Shown in pieces: positions 1 to 8,337 of a stretch of DNA of 38,059 bases (positions are counted from its first letter, which is position 1; the number at the start of each line of letters is the position of its first letter). The notes beneath the pieces are model-generated. The model searched no databases. It saw nothing but the letters and a program-made list of their open reading frames with translations, and was not told where the DNA came from. The stretch comes from Acidimicrobiales bacterium. Lineage in GTDB: Bacteria > Actinomycetota > Acidimicrobiia > Spongiisociales > ZC4RG35. Made by a program: the position numbers and the translations under genes. The stretch covers positions 1 to 38,059 of the forward strand of contig JAGFIR010000073.1 of NCBI GenBank assembly GCA_024103415.1. Reading direction: 5' to 3'.

Positions 1-345
1 GCGCCCCGGCTTCATCCGATAGTGGTGGTCCAGGAAGAGGGCGGGCTCTACGCCTTTCTCACACCGTCACCCAAGCGGAGGGACCTCGAGAGGGATCCGC
101 GATTCGCCCTCCACGCCTTCCCGCACCCGGACCGGGACGACGAGTTCGTGATCCGCGGTCGGGCCGTCCGGATCGAAGATCCGGCCCTCCTGCGGCAGGT
201 CGCGCAGTACTTCGAGGCAGGGGAGAGTCATCACCTGTACGAGTTCCTGGTCGGGGGAGCGTTGCTCGCCGTGTACCAAGAACCGGGTGCGCCGCCCCGG
301 AGAGCGGCGTGGACCGCGGACGATTCAGGCGCCCAGCGCGGCTAG
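1..345 (+). CDS. Pyridoxamine 5'-phosphate oxidase-family (FMN-binding split barrel) protein, 5' truncated
   Basis: The reading frame is open from the first base, so the gene starts upstream of the window. A GTG at 22 is in frame, but the seven codons before it also fit the family. The visible part contains a beta-strand segment followed by SPKRRDLERDPR and then FALHAFP, typical of actinobacterial PNPOx-like proteins in which a substrate or flavin-binding strand is followed by 'KxRDLxRDPR'. A later DDEFVIRGRAVRI strand also fits. Such proteins bind FMN, F420 or haem; the cofactor cannot be decided from this fragment. The last 21 bases overlap the 3' end of the convergent TPR gene. Family assignment is fairly secure; substrate is unknown. 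Confidence 0.75.
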   Translation, partial: APRLHPIVVVQEEGGLYAFLTPSPKRRDLERDPRFALHAFPHPDRDDEFVIRGRAVRIEDPALLRQVAQYFEAGESHHLYEFLVGGALLAVYQEPGAPPRRAAWTADDSGAQRG

Positions 346-1995
346 CTCGTCGGCCAGGGCCCGAGCCTCCCACCGTTCGCCGGCGTCCTCGAGTACCGCG
401 ATGGCTTCCTGGTAGGCGACCGCGGCTTCCCCGGTGCGTCCGAGATCGCGCAGCGCCCGGGCTCGCTCGCGATGTCGGGTGGCCACCGTGTACCCGTCCG
501 CCCCTTTGACCCTTTCCGTCAGCTCGAGTGCCTTCGCCGGTTTCCCTGAGATTCGCGCCACCGCGGCCTCGAGGAGCCGCCACTCCTGTTTCAGGTTGAA
601 GTCGTCCTCCGTGCCGCGCAACAGGGGCTTCATCTCCCTGGCAGCACGGCGGGCCTCGGATGCCATGCCGGCATCGACGAGCACGTGACCTGCCTGAAGG
701 AGCGCGCCCGCCACGTCCCATGGGTGATCTTCGGGCGCCATATCCCGGTCCAGTTCTTCGAGCGCCCTCCGGACTGCCTCGTCGCGATCGCCCTGTCTCC
801 AGGCCAGCTTCGCCGTGAGGATCCGGTCGAACCGGGCTGCGTCAGGAGCAGGGTCGAGGAGCGCGGCGGCAGCATCGAGGTTGCCCCTGGCCAGCTCGAC
901 CTGTGCCATGCCGCGGCGCAGCTCCGGGACGTCGGGGAAGTCGGATTCGACCCGGAGAAAGGTCTCCGCGGCGCGGTCGACGTTCCCTGCGATGAGATCT
1001 CCCACCACCAAGGCGTAGGCGACCCCGGTCCGCAGATCGGAGTCTGCGCTGATGATCTCCCAGCTCTCGGGATCATCGACAAGAGACCTCAATATCGCAT
1101 CGCCCCGGGCGTGGTTTCCCGTCCCGACTGCAACGAAGCCGTCGGTCACCTTCTCGGCCAGTTCGACCGAGCCCCGCCCCCGGCGAAGCTCGGGAACTTC
1201 GCCGAAGTCCGCCTCCAGGCGTTGGAATGTCTCGGCGGCTCGATCGACCCTCCCCGCCATCATGTCGGCGATTCCCAATGCGTAGGCGACGCCCGTACGC
1301 ATGTCGGGGTCGGCGCTGATCTTGTCCCAGCTCTCCGGGTCGTCGAACAAGGGCCGGAGGATGGCGACTCCCTTCTCGTGCTTGCCGAATGCGGCGGCGT
1401 CGAGGCCGTCGTTCACGGTCTCGATCAGGTCGAGGAGCTGAAGCATCGCCTCGCGCTCCTCGCTCCACGCAGTGCTCGCGGCGCGATAGAGGTCGGGGAA
1501 CTCGATCGGTGCCCGGTCCGGGTCGATCGGCTCGCCCGGAGGCAGGTCCGCCTCGGGGCCGGGGTGCTCGAGTCTCCGCCCGGTCAACGCTTCGTGGGCC
1601 CGGCTCGCCACGCCGAGCAAATGCTTACCGCCGGCGAGACGCTCGCCCAACGCGACACGGTTCCCGGTCTCCCGGAGCAGGTTCAGGAACGTCGCTTCGG
1701 CTTCGTATCGGGCAACGGCCCAGGTGGTGTACCCCCGGCCGATCAACCAGGCCCTGAGGTGGAGGAACATCTCGTCGCTGCATTCGAAGATGGCGAGGTT
1801 GGCGGTCCAGCGGAGGTCCCAGGTATAGAGGGACGTCAGCGCAGCATCCAGGTCATCGGCGAACTCGAGGGTGGCGTCGGCGCCCCGGGATACCAGCACC
1901 TCCACCAGAGCGTCGGCGTGAGCCGCGGGGTCTTCTTCGGGTGGGCGGGTCTGGTCGAGCAAACCCCAGAACTCGAGACCGGGTTCGGTCTTCAC
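325..1995 (-). CDS. DUF4240 domain protein with C-terminal TPR-like repeats
   Basis: This is a 556-residue soluble protein. Residues 1-100 resemble DUF4240: FWGLLD near the N-terminus, then ECSDEMFLHLRAWLIGRG at 71-88. The rest is helical, Ala/Leu/Arg-rich and TPR-like. Two units of 89 residues (about 190-278 and 279-367) are clearly duplicated; the shared blocks DDPESW, RTGVAYAL, DRAAETF and VPELRRG all recur with a spacing of 89. The GTG start at 1995 overlaps the stop codon of the upstream MFS gene by four bases (GTGA), so the two are probably translationally coupled. TPR proteins usually act as protein-binding scaffolds; the partner and the role of DUF4240 are unknown. An alternative start is not obvious. 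Confidence 0.8.
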   Translation of the reverse strand: MKTEPGLEFWGLLDQTRPPEEDPAAHADALVEVLVSRGADATLEFADDLDAALTSLYTWDLRWTANLAIFECSDEMFLHLRAWLIGRGYTTWAVARYEAEATFLNLLRETGNRVALGERLAGGKHLLGVASRAHEALTGRRLEHPGPEADLPPGEPIDPDRAPIEFPDLYRAASTAWSEEREAMLQLLDLIETVNDGLDAAAFGKHEKGVAILRPLFDDPESWDKISADPDMRTGVAYALGIADMMAGRVDRAAETFQRLEADFGEVPELRRGRGSVELAEKVTDGFVAVGTGNHARGDAILRSLVDDPESWEIISADSDLRTGVAYALVVGDLIAGNVDRAAETFLRVESDFPDVPELRRGMAQVELARGNLDAAAALLDPAPDAARFDRILTAKLAWRQGDRDEAVRRALEELDRDMAPEDHPWDVAGALLQAGHVLVDAGMASEARRAAREMKPLLRGTEDDFNLKQEWRLLEAAVARISGKPAKALELTERVKGADGYTVATRHRERARALRDLGRTGEAAVAYQEAIAVLEDAGERWEARALADELAALGA

Positions 1996-3308
1996 TCGGC
2001 TATTGGCTCTTCGTCGGGCTCGGAGGCCACAACGGGAGTGGCCCCGTCATCGGGCTGCTCTTCTTCCTGGTCGTCCGGGCCGAATGTGTCCGACCAGATC
2101 ACCGTGGTGAACAACCAGAGAGCGGTGGCCATCAGCAGGATCGGGCCCGTCCTCGCCACCCATGGGTAGGTCGTGGCCGAGGATCCGAGGGCGCCTCCGA
2201 CCACAGCGCCCAGGGGGATGGTCGCCCACCCGATGGCCCGGCTGGCGGTGATCACCCGTCCCAGCATCGAAGCCGACGAGTACACCTGGCGGACGGTGGC
2301 GATCGGGACGTTGACGATCGACACACCGGCCATCCAGACGATCTGTAGCGGTATCGCCAGGGCCAGGTTGCTGACGAACATGAAGGCGAACATCCCGATT
2401 CCCGTGATCGCCATCCCGATCACGAGCGAGCGACCGAGCCCGATGCGCTTCGTGAACGACGGGGCGATGAAGGCGCCGATCACTCCACCCACGCCGAGCA
2501 TGCTGAGCAGCAACCCGGTCTGAGCCGGGCTGTCGACCTTGGTGATCACCGTGTACAGGACCTTCCATGTGCCCTCGATGAACCCGACCACGAGATTGGC
2601 CACGGCCGCAGCGATCGTGATCAACCGGAGCCGGGGCTCGGCCCACACGTAGCGGATCCCGTTGGCCGCCTCGGTGACGAAAGACCCGCGGGTCTCGGCG
2701 GGGGAGCCGTGGTGGGCGACCCTGCCCACCCACTTCATCGACACCGCAGCCCCCACGAAGAGAAGGCCGGTCAGGAACAAGCCGATCGAGGGTCTGGCGA
2801 AGACGGCGGTGAGGATCCCCGCGAACAGGGGGGCGAGGGCGAAGTTGGCCTGGATCGTGGCCGTGATCAGCGAGTTCGCCCGGGGCAGGTCCTTCTTCTT
2901 GACGATGTTGGGCAGCAGGGCGTAGAGGGCCCCGTCGAACATGGTGGACATGGTCCCGATCACGAAGGCCAGGGCCAGGATCGTCCCGACCTCGAGAGTC
3001 TCGGCGGACGCCGTCGCCGAGAGATAGAAGAAGACGGCCGCCCGGATGAGGTGGGTGGCGATGATCACCGGGCGGAGGTGCCACCGGTCCAGGAGGACAC
3101 CACCGACGAGGCCGGTGAGGACGATCGGGATGTTCTCGAGGGCGTACGCCAGGGCGTAGTCGAGGGTGTTGGTCTTCTCCGTGATGAAGGCGATCAGTTC
3201 GGGGATGGAGAAGAAGGCGACATAAGTCCCGAACTGGGCCATCGCCTGGCCGGTCCAGAGAGCCCTGTAGCGAGGGCCCAGTGAGCGCATGGCACCTAGG
3301 ACGTCCAC
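1992..3308 (-). CDS. Major facilitator superfamily transporter (MFS_3/EntS-like)
   Basis: A 438-residue integral membrane protein with about 12 hydrophobic helices and a polar mid-loop. Early segments (YRALWTGQAMAQFGTYV, then DYALAYALENIPIVLTGLVGG) and a central LLPNIVKKKDLPRANSL resemble the MFS_3 group of exporters, whose members move siderophores, macrolides or other small molecules out of the cell. The C-terminal 25 residues form an acidic cytoplasmic tail. I chose the GTG at 3308 because a TAGGGT hexamer lies nine bases upstream on the minus strand; an in-frame ATG at 3290 (residue 7) is the alternative. It heads a two-gene minus-strand unit with the DUF4240/TPR protein. Substrate cannot be inferred. 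Confidence 0.85.
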   Translation of the reverse strand: MDVLGAMRSLGPRYRALWTGQAMAQFGTYVAFFSIPELIAFITEKTNTLDYALAYALENIPIVLTGLVGGVLLDRWHLRPVIIATHLIRAAVFFYLSATASAETLEVGTILALAFVIGTMSTMFDGALYALLPNIVKKKDLPRANSLITATIQANFALAPLFAGILTAVFARPSIGLFLTGLLFVGAAVSMKWVGRVAHHGSPAETRGSFVTEAANGIRYVWAEPRLRLITIAAAVANLVVGFIEGTWKVLYTVITKVDSPAQTGLLLSMLGVGGVIGAFIAPSFTKRIGLGRSLVIGMAITGIGMFAFMFVSNLALAIPLQIVWMAGVSIVNVPIATVRQVYSSASMLGRVITASRAIGWATIPLGAVVGGALGSSATTYPWVARTGPILLMATALWLFTTVIWSDTFGPDDQEEEQPDDGATPVVASEPDEEPIAE

Positions 3309-3366
3309 CGAGGCGGAACCCTAACTGCCACTGGCGCTGTGTCCAGGGGTTGTTAGATTCGACTCG
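3309..3366. promoter_or_regulatory. Divergent promoter region between the MFS gene and a small membrane protein gene
   Basis: In this 58-base gap the plus strand carries TAGATT at 3354-3359, seven bases before the ATG at 3367. The minus strand carries TAGGGT (3323-3318), nine bases before the GTG at 3308. Both fit a -10 element placed for leaderless or nearly leaderless transcripts. No convincing -35 elements are visible. Confidence 0.4.
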
Positions 3367-3678
3367 ATGGCGAACCCCCAGGAGATCCCGCAGCTCGCCA
3401 CCGAGCTCTTCGAGATGGCGAAGGAGTACCTCCGCCAGGAGACGGTGGAGCCGGCCAAGCGTCTCGGCAAACAAGCCGGTCTCGGCATTGGCGGAGCGAT
3501 CCTCATGTCGATCGGGTCGTTCCTCCTGGTCCTGGGCGCATATTTCGCCTATCGGATGCTGCTCCCGGAAGGGGAGTGGTGGGAGATCCTGGCCAGGGGT
3601 CTCACCGCGTTGACCGCAGCCATCGGCACCATGCTGGTGGCGTGGAGGATCGGAGCCGGCGATGCCAATCACTCGTGA
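3367..3678 (+). CDS. Small membrane protein with two predicted TM helices (holin/DUF1469-like)
   Basis: 103 residues. The N-terminal 35 residues are an amphipathic, charged helix (ELFEMAKEYLRQETVEPAKR). Two hydrophobic helices follow at about 37-61 and 75-94, with a WWE turn between. This architecture resembles the actinobacterial 'phage holin family'/DUF1469 small membrane proteins found beside a second short TM protein, which is the arrangement here. The ATG at 3367 lies seven bases after a TAGATT hexamer. Its end overlaps the next gene by 17 bases. Function unknown; the family link is by architecture only. Confidence 0.7.
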   Translation: MANPQEIPQLATELFEMAKEYLRQETVEPAKRLGKQAGLGIGGAILMSIGSFLLVLGAYFAYRMLLPEGEWWEILARGLTALTAAIGTMLVAWRIGAGDANHS

Positions 3679-3856
3679 AGACATCGAAGCCAAGGCGATG
3701 GAGATCATCGACGCGGTCGACGAGACTCGCGAGGCAGCCAAGGACAAGGCCGTGCTCGGGCTGGTCGTAGCGGCGGGGCTCGTGGCCCTGGCCTTCATCA
3801 TCGGCCGCAAGCGCGGCTCGCAGGGCAAGACCCTCGTCGAGGTCTACCGGATCTGA
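3662..3856 (+). CDS. Small single-TM protein
   Basis: 64 residues: a charged N-terminal helix (residues 5-29, rich in Glu, Asp, Ala and Lys), one TM helix at about 30-48 ending in IIGRKRG (positive-inside stop-transfer), and a short basic tail. It overlaps the preceding membrane protein by 17 bases, so it is probably co-translated, and the pair may act together in the membrane. I do not recognise the family; it resembles short DUF3618-like membrane proteins in size and layout only. Confidence 0.65.
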   Translation: MPITREDIEAKAMEIIDAVDETREAAKDKAVLGLVVAAGLVALAFIIGRKRGSQGKTLVEVYRI

Positions 3857-3863
3857 CCTGCCC

Positions 3864-4136
3864 TCAGCGGAGACGGCGGAGCTGCTTGCGGTCGAGCGGG
3901 GCGGATCCGGGCTCCGCAGCCCGGATCACGATCGCCTGATCGGCCTTGAGCACCTTCCGGTACACCAGTTGGCGGCGCGGCCGGGTCCGGGTGAGATACG
4001 AGTAGCCGAGGAGTGCGAGACCCGTCATCAGTTGCTGTCGGTCACGGGTACGCAGGCCGGAGAGCACGCGGACTCGTCCTGCCGGTCCCGGAGCACCGAA
4101 GGCCGTGGCGATTACCTTGGATAGGAGACGGGTCAT
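3864..4136 (-). CDS. Conserved-looking small basic protein of unknown function
   Basis: 90 residues, very rich in Arg (RTRPRRQLVYRK in the middle, DRKQLRRLR at the end), with one weakly hydrophobic segment (LMTGLALLGYSYL, about 36-48). It faces the plus-strand genes on both sides. Its ATG is preceded nine bases upstream on the minus strand by TAGATT (4151-4146), as at other starts in this window, which supports it being real. I do not recognise a family. A non-coding interval is the alternative. Confidence 0.5.
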   Translation of the reverse strand: MTRLLSKVIATAFGAPGPAGRVRVLSGLRTRDRQQLMTGLALLGYSYLTRTRPRRQLVYRKVLKADQAIVIRAAEPGSAPLDRKQLRRLR

Positions 4137-4174
4137 CCCTGGATGAATCTACTGTCGCCCTTCGAGGTAGGAGC
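4137..4174. promoter_or_regulatory. Overlapping divergent promoters
   Basis: The minus-strand TAGATT (4151-4146) and plus-strand TACTGT (4150-4155) hexamers overlap by two bases, nine bases before the minus-strand ATG and 19 before the plus-strand ATG at 4175. Binding of RNA polymerase to one should exclude the other. The plus-strand side also has a GAGG ribosome-binding sequence at 4164-4167, seven bases from the start. Confidence 0.4.
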
Positions 4175-4270
4175 ATGAATCAACAGCGTGGCGTGAGAGT
4201 GCTGGTCTGGATCGTGGTGATCGCCATGGTCCTCGGGATCCTGGCGTCGGTGGTGAGCGTGTTCATGTGA
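4175..4270 (+). CDS. 31-residue single-TM microprotein upstream of trmI
   Basis: A short gene with a clear start: GAGG at 4164-4167, then ATG at 4175. The product has a polar, basic N-terminus (MNQQRGVRV) followed by one continuous hydrophobic helix (residues 9-30), as expected for a membrane-inserted microprotein. Its TGA overlaps the GTG of the methyltransferase gene by four bases (GTGA), so it may also serve to couple translation of trmI. An in-frame upstream opening exists, but its composition is antisense-like and it lacks a ribosome-binding site. Function unknown. Confidence 0.6.
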   Translation: MNQQRGVRVLVWIVVIAMVLGILASVVSVFM

Positions 4271-5076
4271 GCTTCCGAGCCGGCGACCCGGCCCTCCTGA
4301 TCGACGACAAGGGGAGGCACTTCCTCCTGCGTCTGGAACCGGGCCAGCAGTTCACCTTCCACAAGGGCTCGATACCGCACGAGGAGATCATCGGCGCCGA
4401 GGAGGGCGCCTGGCTCACGACCCACGCCGGGGCGAAGCTGCTCCTGCTCAGACCGAGGCTCTCCGACTTCATCCTCCGCATGAAGCGCGGCGCCCAGGTC
4501 GTCTACCCAAAGGACCTGGGGCCAATCCTGGTCTATGCCGATATCGGGCCCGGTCTGACCGTCCTCGAAGCCGGCACCGGTTCCGGAGCGCTCACACTCG
4601 GTCTGGCCCGGGCCGTTGGCCCCGAGGGCCGGGTGGTGAGCGTGGAGCGACGCGAGGATCACGCCACCCACGCCCGCAAGATCATCACCCGGTGGTACGG
4701 CGAGGTGCCCGACCACATCGACCTGCGGATCGGCGACGTCACCGATTTCGTGGCCGAGGTGGCACCCGACAGGATCGTCCTCGACCTCCCCGAGCCCTGG
4801 CACGTGATCGAGGCCGCCGCAGAGCATCAGCCACCGGGCGGTGTCCTGTGTGCCTACCTGCCGACGGTTCCCCAACTCGAGACCACGGTCGCCACCGCCC
4901 GGGAGACCGGTCGCTTCGCCGAGATCGAGGTCAAGGAGTTCCTGATGAGGGACTGGAACATCGACGGCCGGAGCGTCCGACCCGAGCACCAGATGGTGGG
5001 CCACACGGGCTTCCTCATCTTCATGAGACGCATCGAAGCCCATCCCGTGGGTGATTCGCTGAACCCGGGTAACTAA
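4267..5076 (+). CDS. trmI: tRNA (adenine-58-N1)-methyltransferase TrmI
   Basis: 269 residues, the normal size for the bacterial TrmI family (M. tuberculosis Rv2118c). The N-terminal beta domain (1-75) precedes a Rossmann methyltransferase fold: the S-adenosylmethionine-binding loop EAGTGSG at 101-107, an acidic SAM-ribose residue in VVSVERR (123-129), and the family hallmark DLPEPW at 173-178. It methylates N1 of A58 in the tRNA T-loop, stabilising tRNA. The GTG start at 4267 overlaps the microprotein stop by four bases. Its place just before mpa matches the mycobacterial proteasome locus, where this gene also sits upstream of the ATPase gene. Confidence 0.93.
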   Translation: MSFRAGDPALLIDDKGRHFLLRLEPGQQFTFHKGSIPHEEIIGAEEGAWLTTHAGAKLLLLRPRLSDFILRMKRGAQVVYPKDLGPILVYADIGPGLTVLEAGTGSGALTLGLARAVGPEGRVVSVERREDHATHARKIITRWYGEVPDHIDLRIGDVTDFVAEVAPDRIVLDLPEPWHVIEAAAEHQPPGGVLCAYLPTVPQLETTVATARETGRFAEIEVKEFLMRDWNIDGRSVRPEHQMVGHTGFLIFMRRIEAHPVGDSLNPGN

Positions 5077-5087
5077 GGAGACCCGTT

Positions 5088-5124
5088 CGTATACTGACCG
5101 AAAGGCGGTCATCCAGGTAGGAGG
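5088..5124 (+). promoter_or_regulatory. Putative mpa promoter -10 and strong ribosome-binding site
   Basis: CGTATACT at 5088-5095 contains TATACT, a good -10 hexamer, and the identical octamer recurs before the DUF4193 gene at 18268. A strong AGGAGG lies at 5119-5124, five bases before the GTG at 5130, and fixes the mpa start. No clear -35 element is seen. Confidence 0.45.
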
Positions 5125-5129
5125 AAGCC

Positions 5130-6854
5130 GTGGCAGAAGGACAGACGCCCCAGGAAGTCGTCGAATTGAGAAAGATGGCCGCGGCCCTGGAGGAAGAGGT
5201 CGCCTACCTCCGCCGCCGTCTCCGCGAGTCGCCGTACGGTGACAGCGACATCGAGCGCGAGTTGCAGCGCACCCGGGAGCGTCTCGACCGGGCAGTCGCC
5301 CAGAACGACAAGATCGCCCAACTGCTCGAAGAGGCCCGCGAGCAACTCGGCGTCCTCCGCGAAGAGGTCGAGAAGCTCACCCAGCCGCCGAACAACTTCG
5401 GGACCGTCCTCCAGGTCAACTCCGACGGCACGGTGGACGTCCTCACCGGCAACCGGAAGCTCCGCGTCAACGCCCAGCCGAACGTCGAGGTCAAGCTCCT
5501 TCAGGTGGGTCAGGAGGTGCTCCTCAACGAGGCCTTCAACATCATCGACGTCCGACAGTTCGAGCCTTCCGGCGAGGTCCTCAGAGTCCGGGACGTCATG
5601 ATCGACGGCCGCGTCGTCCTCATCGGCCACGGCGACGAGGAGCGGGTCACCAGCCGCGCCGAGACCATGCTGGACGTCCGTCTCCGGCCGGGCGACTACG
5701 TCCGCATCGACTCCAAGACGGGTCTCGTCCTCGAGAAGATGGAACGGCCCGAGATGGAGGAGCTCGTCCTCGAAGAGGTCCCCGACATCACCTACGAGGA
5801 GGTCGGTGGCCTCGCCGCCCAGATCGAGCAGATCCGCGACACGGTCGAGCTGCCCTACCTGCATCGCGACCTGTTCAAGGAATACCACCTGGAGCCACCC
5901 AAGGGCATCCTCCTCTACGGACCTCCGGGCTGTGGCAAGACCCTGATCGCCAAGGCGGTTGCCAACAGCCTCGCCCAGAAGGTCGCCGAGATGACCGGCA
6001 ACCCGGACGTGCGCTCGTACTTCCTCAACATCAAGGGCCCCGAGCTGTTGAACAAGTGGGTCGGCGAGACCGAGCGCCAGATCCGTCTCATCTTCCAGCG
6101 GGCCAAGGAGAAGTCGGACGAGGGCGTCCCCGTCATCGTCTTCTTCGACGAGATGGACTCGCTGTTCCGCACCCGTGGCACGGGCATCAGCTCCGACGTG
6201 GAGTCGACGATCGTGCCCCAGCTCCTCAGCGAGCTCGACGGTGTGGAGTCCCTGAAGAACGTGGTGGTGATCGGGGCCTCCAACCGGGAGGATCTCATCG
6301 ACCCCGCGATCCTCCGGCCCGGTCGCCTCGACGTGAAGATCAAGATCAACCGGCCCGACCCCGTGGCAGCCCGGGAGATCTTCCGGATCTATCTCACCGA
6401 CGAGACACCAATCGACCCCGAGGAACTGGCCAGGTTCGGCAGCGTCGCCGAGTGCATCGAGCGAATGATCGAGTCGACCGTGGACCGGATGTACTCCGAG
6501 GACGACGAGAACCGCTTCCTCGAGGTCACCTACGCCAACGGTGATCGGGAGATCCTCTACTTCAAGGACTTCGCCTCGGGCGCCATGATCGAGAACATCG
6601 TCCGCCGGGCCAAGAAGGACGCCATCAAGCGGCAGATCGCCGGTGGCACCGGCGGTGTCCGCGCCTCGGACCTCCACGCTGCCATCAAGCAGGAGTTCCG
6701 GGAGCACGAAGACCTCCCCAACACGACCAACCCGGACGACTGGGCCAAGATCTCGGGCAAGAAGGGCGAGCGGATCGTCTACGTCCGCACCCTGGTCGGC
6801 GGCGCCGAGGAGAGCCGGTTGATCGAGAAGGTCTCGGGCGGGCAGTACCTGTGA
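5130..6854 (+). CDS. mpa: Proteasome-associated AAA+ ATPase Mpa/ARC
   Basis: 574 residues. Order: N-terminal coiled coil that captures Pup (about 8-85), tandem OB domains (about 88-205), then a AAA+ module with Walker A GPPGCGKT (264-271), Walker [10 protein letters not shown] (D340/E341), sensor-1 Asn in GASN, arginine-finger region LRPGRLD (395-401), and pore loop NKWVGE around W310. The C-terminus GQYL is the docking tail, with a penultimate Tyr, that opens the 20S gate. The hexamer unfolds pupylated proteins and feeds them to PrcA/PrcB in the cytoplasm. The GTG start is set by AGGAGG five bases upstream. Ten bases separate it from dop, suggesting one operon. Confidence 0.97.
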   Translation: MAEGQTPQEVVELRKMAAALEEEVAYLRRRLRESPYGDSDIERELQRTRERLDRAVAQNDKIAQLLEEAREQLGVLREEVEKLTQPPNNFGTVLQVNSDGTVDVLTGNRKLRVNAQPNVEVKLLQVGQEVLLNEAFNIIDVRQFEPSGEVLRVRDVMIDGRVVLIGHGDEERVTSRAETMLDVRLRPGDYVRIDSKTGLVLEKMERPEMEELVLEEVPDITYEEVGGLAAQIEQIRDTVELPYLHRDLFKEYHLEPPKGILLYGPPGCGKTLIAKAVANSLAQKVAEMTGNPDVRSYFLNIKGPELLNKWVGETERQIRLIFQRAKEKSDEGVPVIVFFDEMDSLFRTRGTGISSDVESTIVPQLLSELDGVESLKNVVVIGASNREDLIDPAILRPGRLDVKIKINRPDPVAAREIFRIYLTDETPIDPEELARFGSVAECIERMIESTVDRMYSEDDENRFLEVTYANGDREILYFKDFASGAMIENIVRRAKKDAIKRQIAGGTGGVRASDLHAAIKQEFREHEDLPNTTNPDDWAKISGKKGERIVYVRTLVGGAEESRLIEKVSGGQYL

Positions 6855-6864
6855 CGGCGGCCTG

Positions 6865-8334
6865 ATGGCTCTGCACAAGGTCCTCGGAACCGAAACCGAG
6901 TACGGGATCGTCGTCAGGGGCGACCCTGCGTACAACCCCGCAGTCGCCTCGACGCTCGTGGTCAACAGCTATCCGGGCGCCCGGGTGAAGCTGCAGTGGT
7001 CGTTCGAGGAGGAGTCGCCCGGCCGCGACGCCCGTGGATATAGCCACGACGGGTACGGCAGCCCCGATCCGGAGAGCGCGGTCGTCAACTCCGTGCTCGC
7101 CAACGGCGCCCGTCTCTACGTCGATCACGCCCATCCCGAATACTCCGCACCCGAGACCTACGAGCCACTCGAGGCCGCTCTATACGACAAGGCGGGGGAG
7201 TGGGTGATGAGGAAGGCGGCGGCGACCGCCTCTGAGGTCTCCGGGCGCCACGTCTCGCTGTACAAGAACAACTCCGACGGCAAGGGCAACTCCTACGGCG
7301 CCCACGAGAACTACCTGCTCAGCCGGGAGACCCCGTTCGGAGACGTGATCCGCTTTGCCACGACGTTCATGGTGACCAGGCAGATCTTCACCGGCGCCGG
7401 GAAGATCGGCAGGGAGAACGACCGCCCCGAGGTCGACTACCAGATCACCCAGCGCGCCGACTTCTTCGAGGAGGAGGTCGGCCTGGAAACCACGCTGAAG
7501 CGACCGATCATCAACACCAGGGACGAGCCGCACGGCGACCCCTCGCAATACCGGCGCTTCCACGTGATCATCGGCGACGCCAATCTCTCCGAGGTCCAGA
7601 TCTTCCTCAAGGTCGGGACCACGGCCCTCATGCTCGCCGCTCTCGAGGACGGGGCACTGCCCGACCCGCTCGATCTCTTCGATCCGGTCGAGTCGTGCTG
7701 GCAGGTCAGCCACGACCTCACCATGAAGCACCCGCTGGACCTCGACGGTGGGGGCACCGCCACCGCCCTGGAGTTGCAGTGGCGCTACCACGAGTGGCTC
7801 GCCAAGTACGCCGAACGGGAACTCGACGACCCGGTGTGGAAGGACCTCCTCGACGAATGGGAGCGCACGCTGAACCTGCTGGAGACCGACCCCATGAAGC
7901 TCGCCGACACCCTCGATTGGGTCGCCAAGAAGCGACTGCTCGACGGTTACCGGGAGCGGGACGGGCTGGCCTGGACCGACAGCAAGCTCCGTGCCCTCGC
8001 CCTGCAGTACCACGACGTCGACGCCGAGAAGGGGCTCTACTACCGCCTGGCCAACCGCGGCGCCATCCGCAGGCTCTTCACCGACGAGGAGATCGAACGG
8101 GCGACCGTCGAGCCGCCCACGCGGACCCGTGCCTACTTCAGGGGCCGTTGTGTCACCGAGTACCCCGGCTCCCTGGTCGCCGCCAACTGGGATTCGCTGG
8201 TGTTCGACGTCGGCGAGGCGACGCTGAAGCGTGTTCCTATGATGGAGCCACTGAAGGGCGACGCTGCGAGAGTCGGCCGACTCATCGACGAATCCGAAGA
8301 CGCTGCCACCCTGATTGAACGCTTAGGAGGTTGA
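6865..8334 (+). CDS. dop: Pup deamidase/depupylase Dop
   Basis: 489 residues, of the carboxylate-amine/ammonia ligase (glutamine synthetase-like) superfamily. The start has the family signature LGTETEYGI (7-15). The catalytic Asp is D87 in LYVDHAHPEYSAPE. Other conserved blocks are [31 protein letters not shown] and YHDVDAEKGLYYRL. Dop hydrolyses the C-terminal Gln amide of Pup and the Pup-lysine isopeptide bond. Because the pup gene here already encodes Glu at the C-terminus, deamidation should be unnecessary and depupylation is the likely main role (inference). The gene lies directly before pup, as in mycobacteria; only three bases separate them. Confidence 0.96.
   Translation: MALHKVLGTETEYGIVVRGDPAYNPAVASTLVVNSYPGARVKLQWSFEEESPGRDARGYSHDGYGSPDPESAVVNSVLANGARLYVDHAHPEYSAPETYEPLEAALYDKAGEWVMRKAAATASEVSGRHVSLYKNNSDGKGNSYGAHENYLLSRETPFGDVIRFATTFMVTRQIFTGAGKIGRENDRPEVDYQITQRADFFEEEVGLETTLKRPIINTRDEPHGDPSQYRRFHVIIGDANLSEVQIFLKVGTTALMLAALEDGALPDPLDLFDPVESCWQVSHDLTMKHPLDLDGGGTATALELQWRYHEWLAKYAERELDDPVWKDLLDEWERTLNLLETDPMKLADTLDWVAKKRLLDGYRERDGLAWTDSKLRALALQYHDVDAEKGLYYRLANRGAIRRLFTDEEIERATVEPPTRTRAYFRGRCVTEYPGSLVAANWDSLVFDVGEATLKRVPMMEPLKGDAARVGRLIDESEDAATLIERLGG
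8325..8330 (+). promoter_or_regulatory. Strong Shine-Dalgarno of pup
   Basis: A perfect AGGAGG lies inside the last codons of dop, seven bases before the pup ATG at 8338. Few starts in this window have such a strong site, fitting high-level production of the small modifier relative to dop. Confidence 0.6.
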
Positions 8335-8337
8335 GAG

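Noticed and set aside
5109-6965. 618-residue minus-strand open frame opposite mpa and the start of dop
   Set aside because: High-G+C coding sequence leaves long open frames on the opposite strand. The product is low-complexity (Asp/Leu/Val/Gly-rich), has no recognised motif, and mpa is unambiguous on the plus strand. The same applies to long minus-strand frames opposite pafA, ald, pyrG, nadK and aroA.
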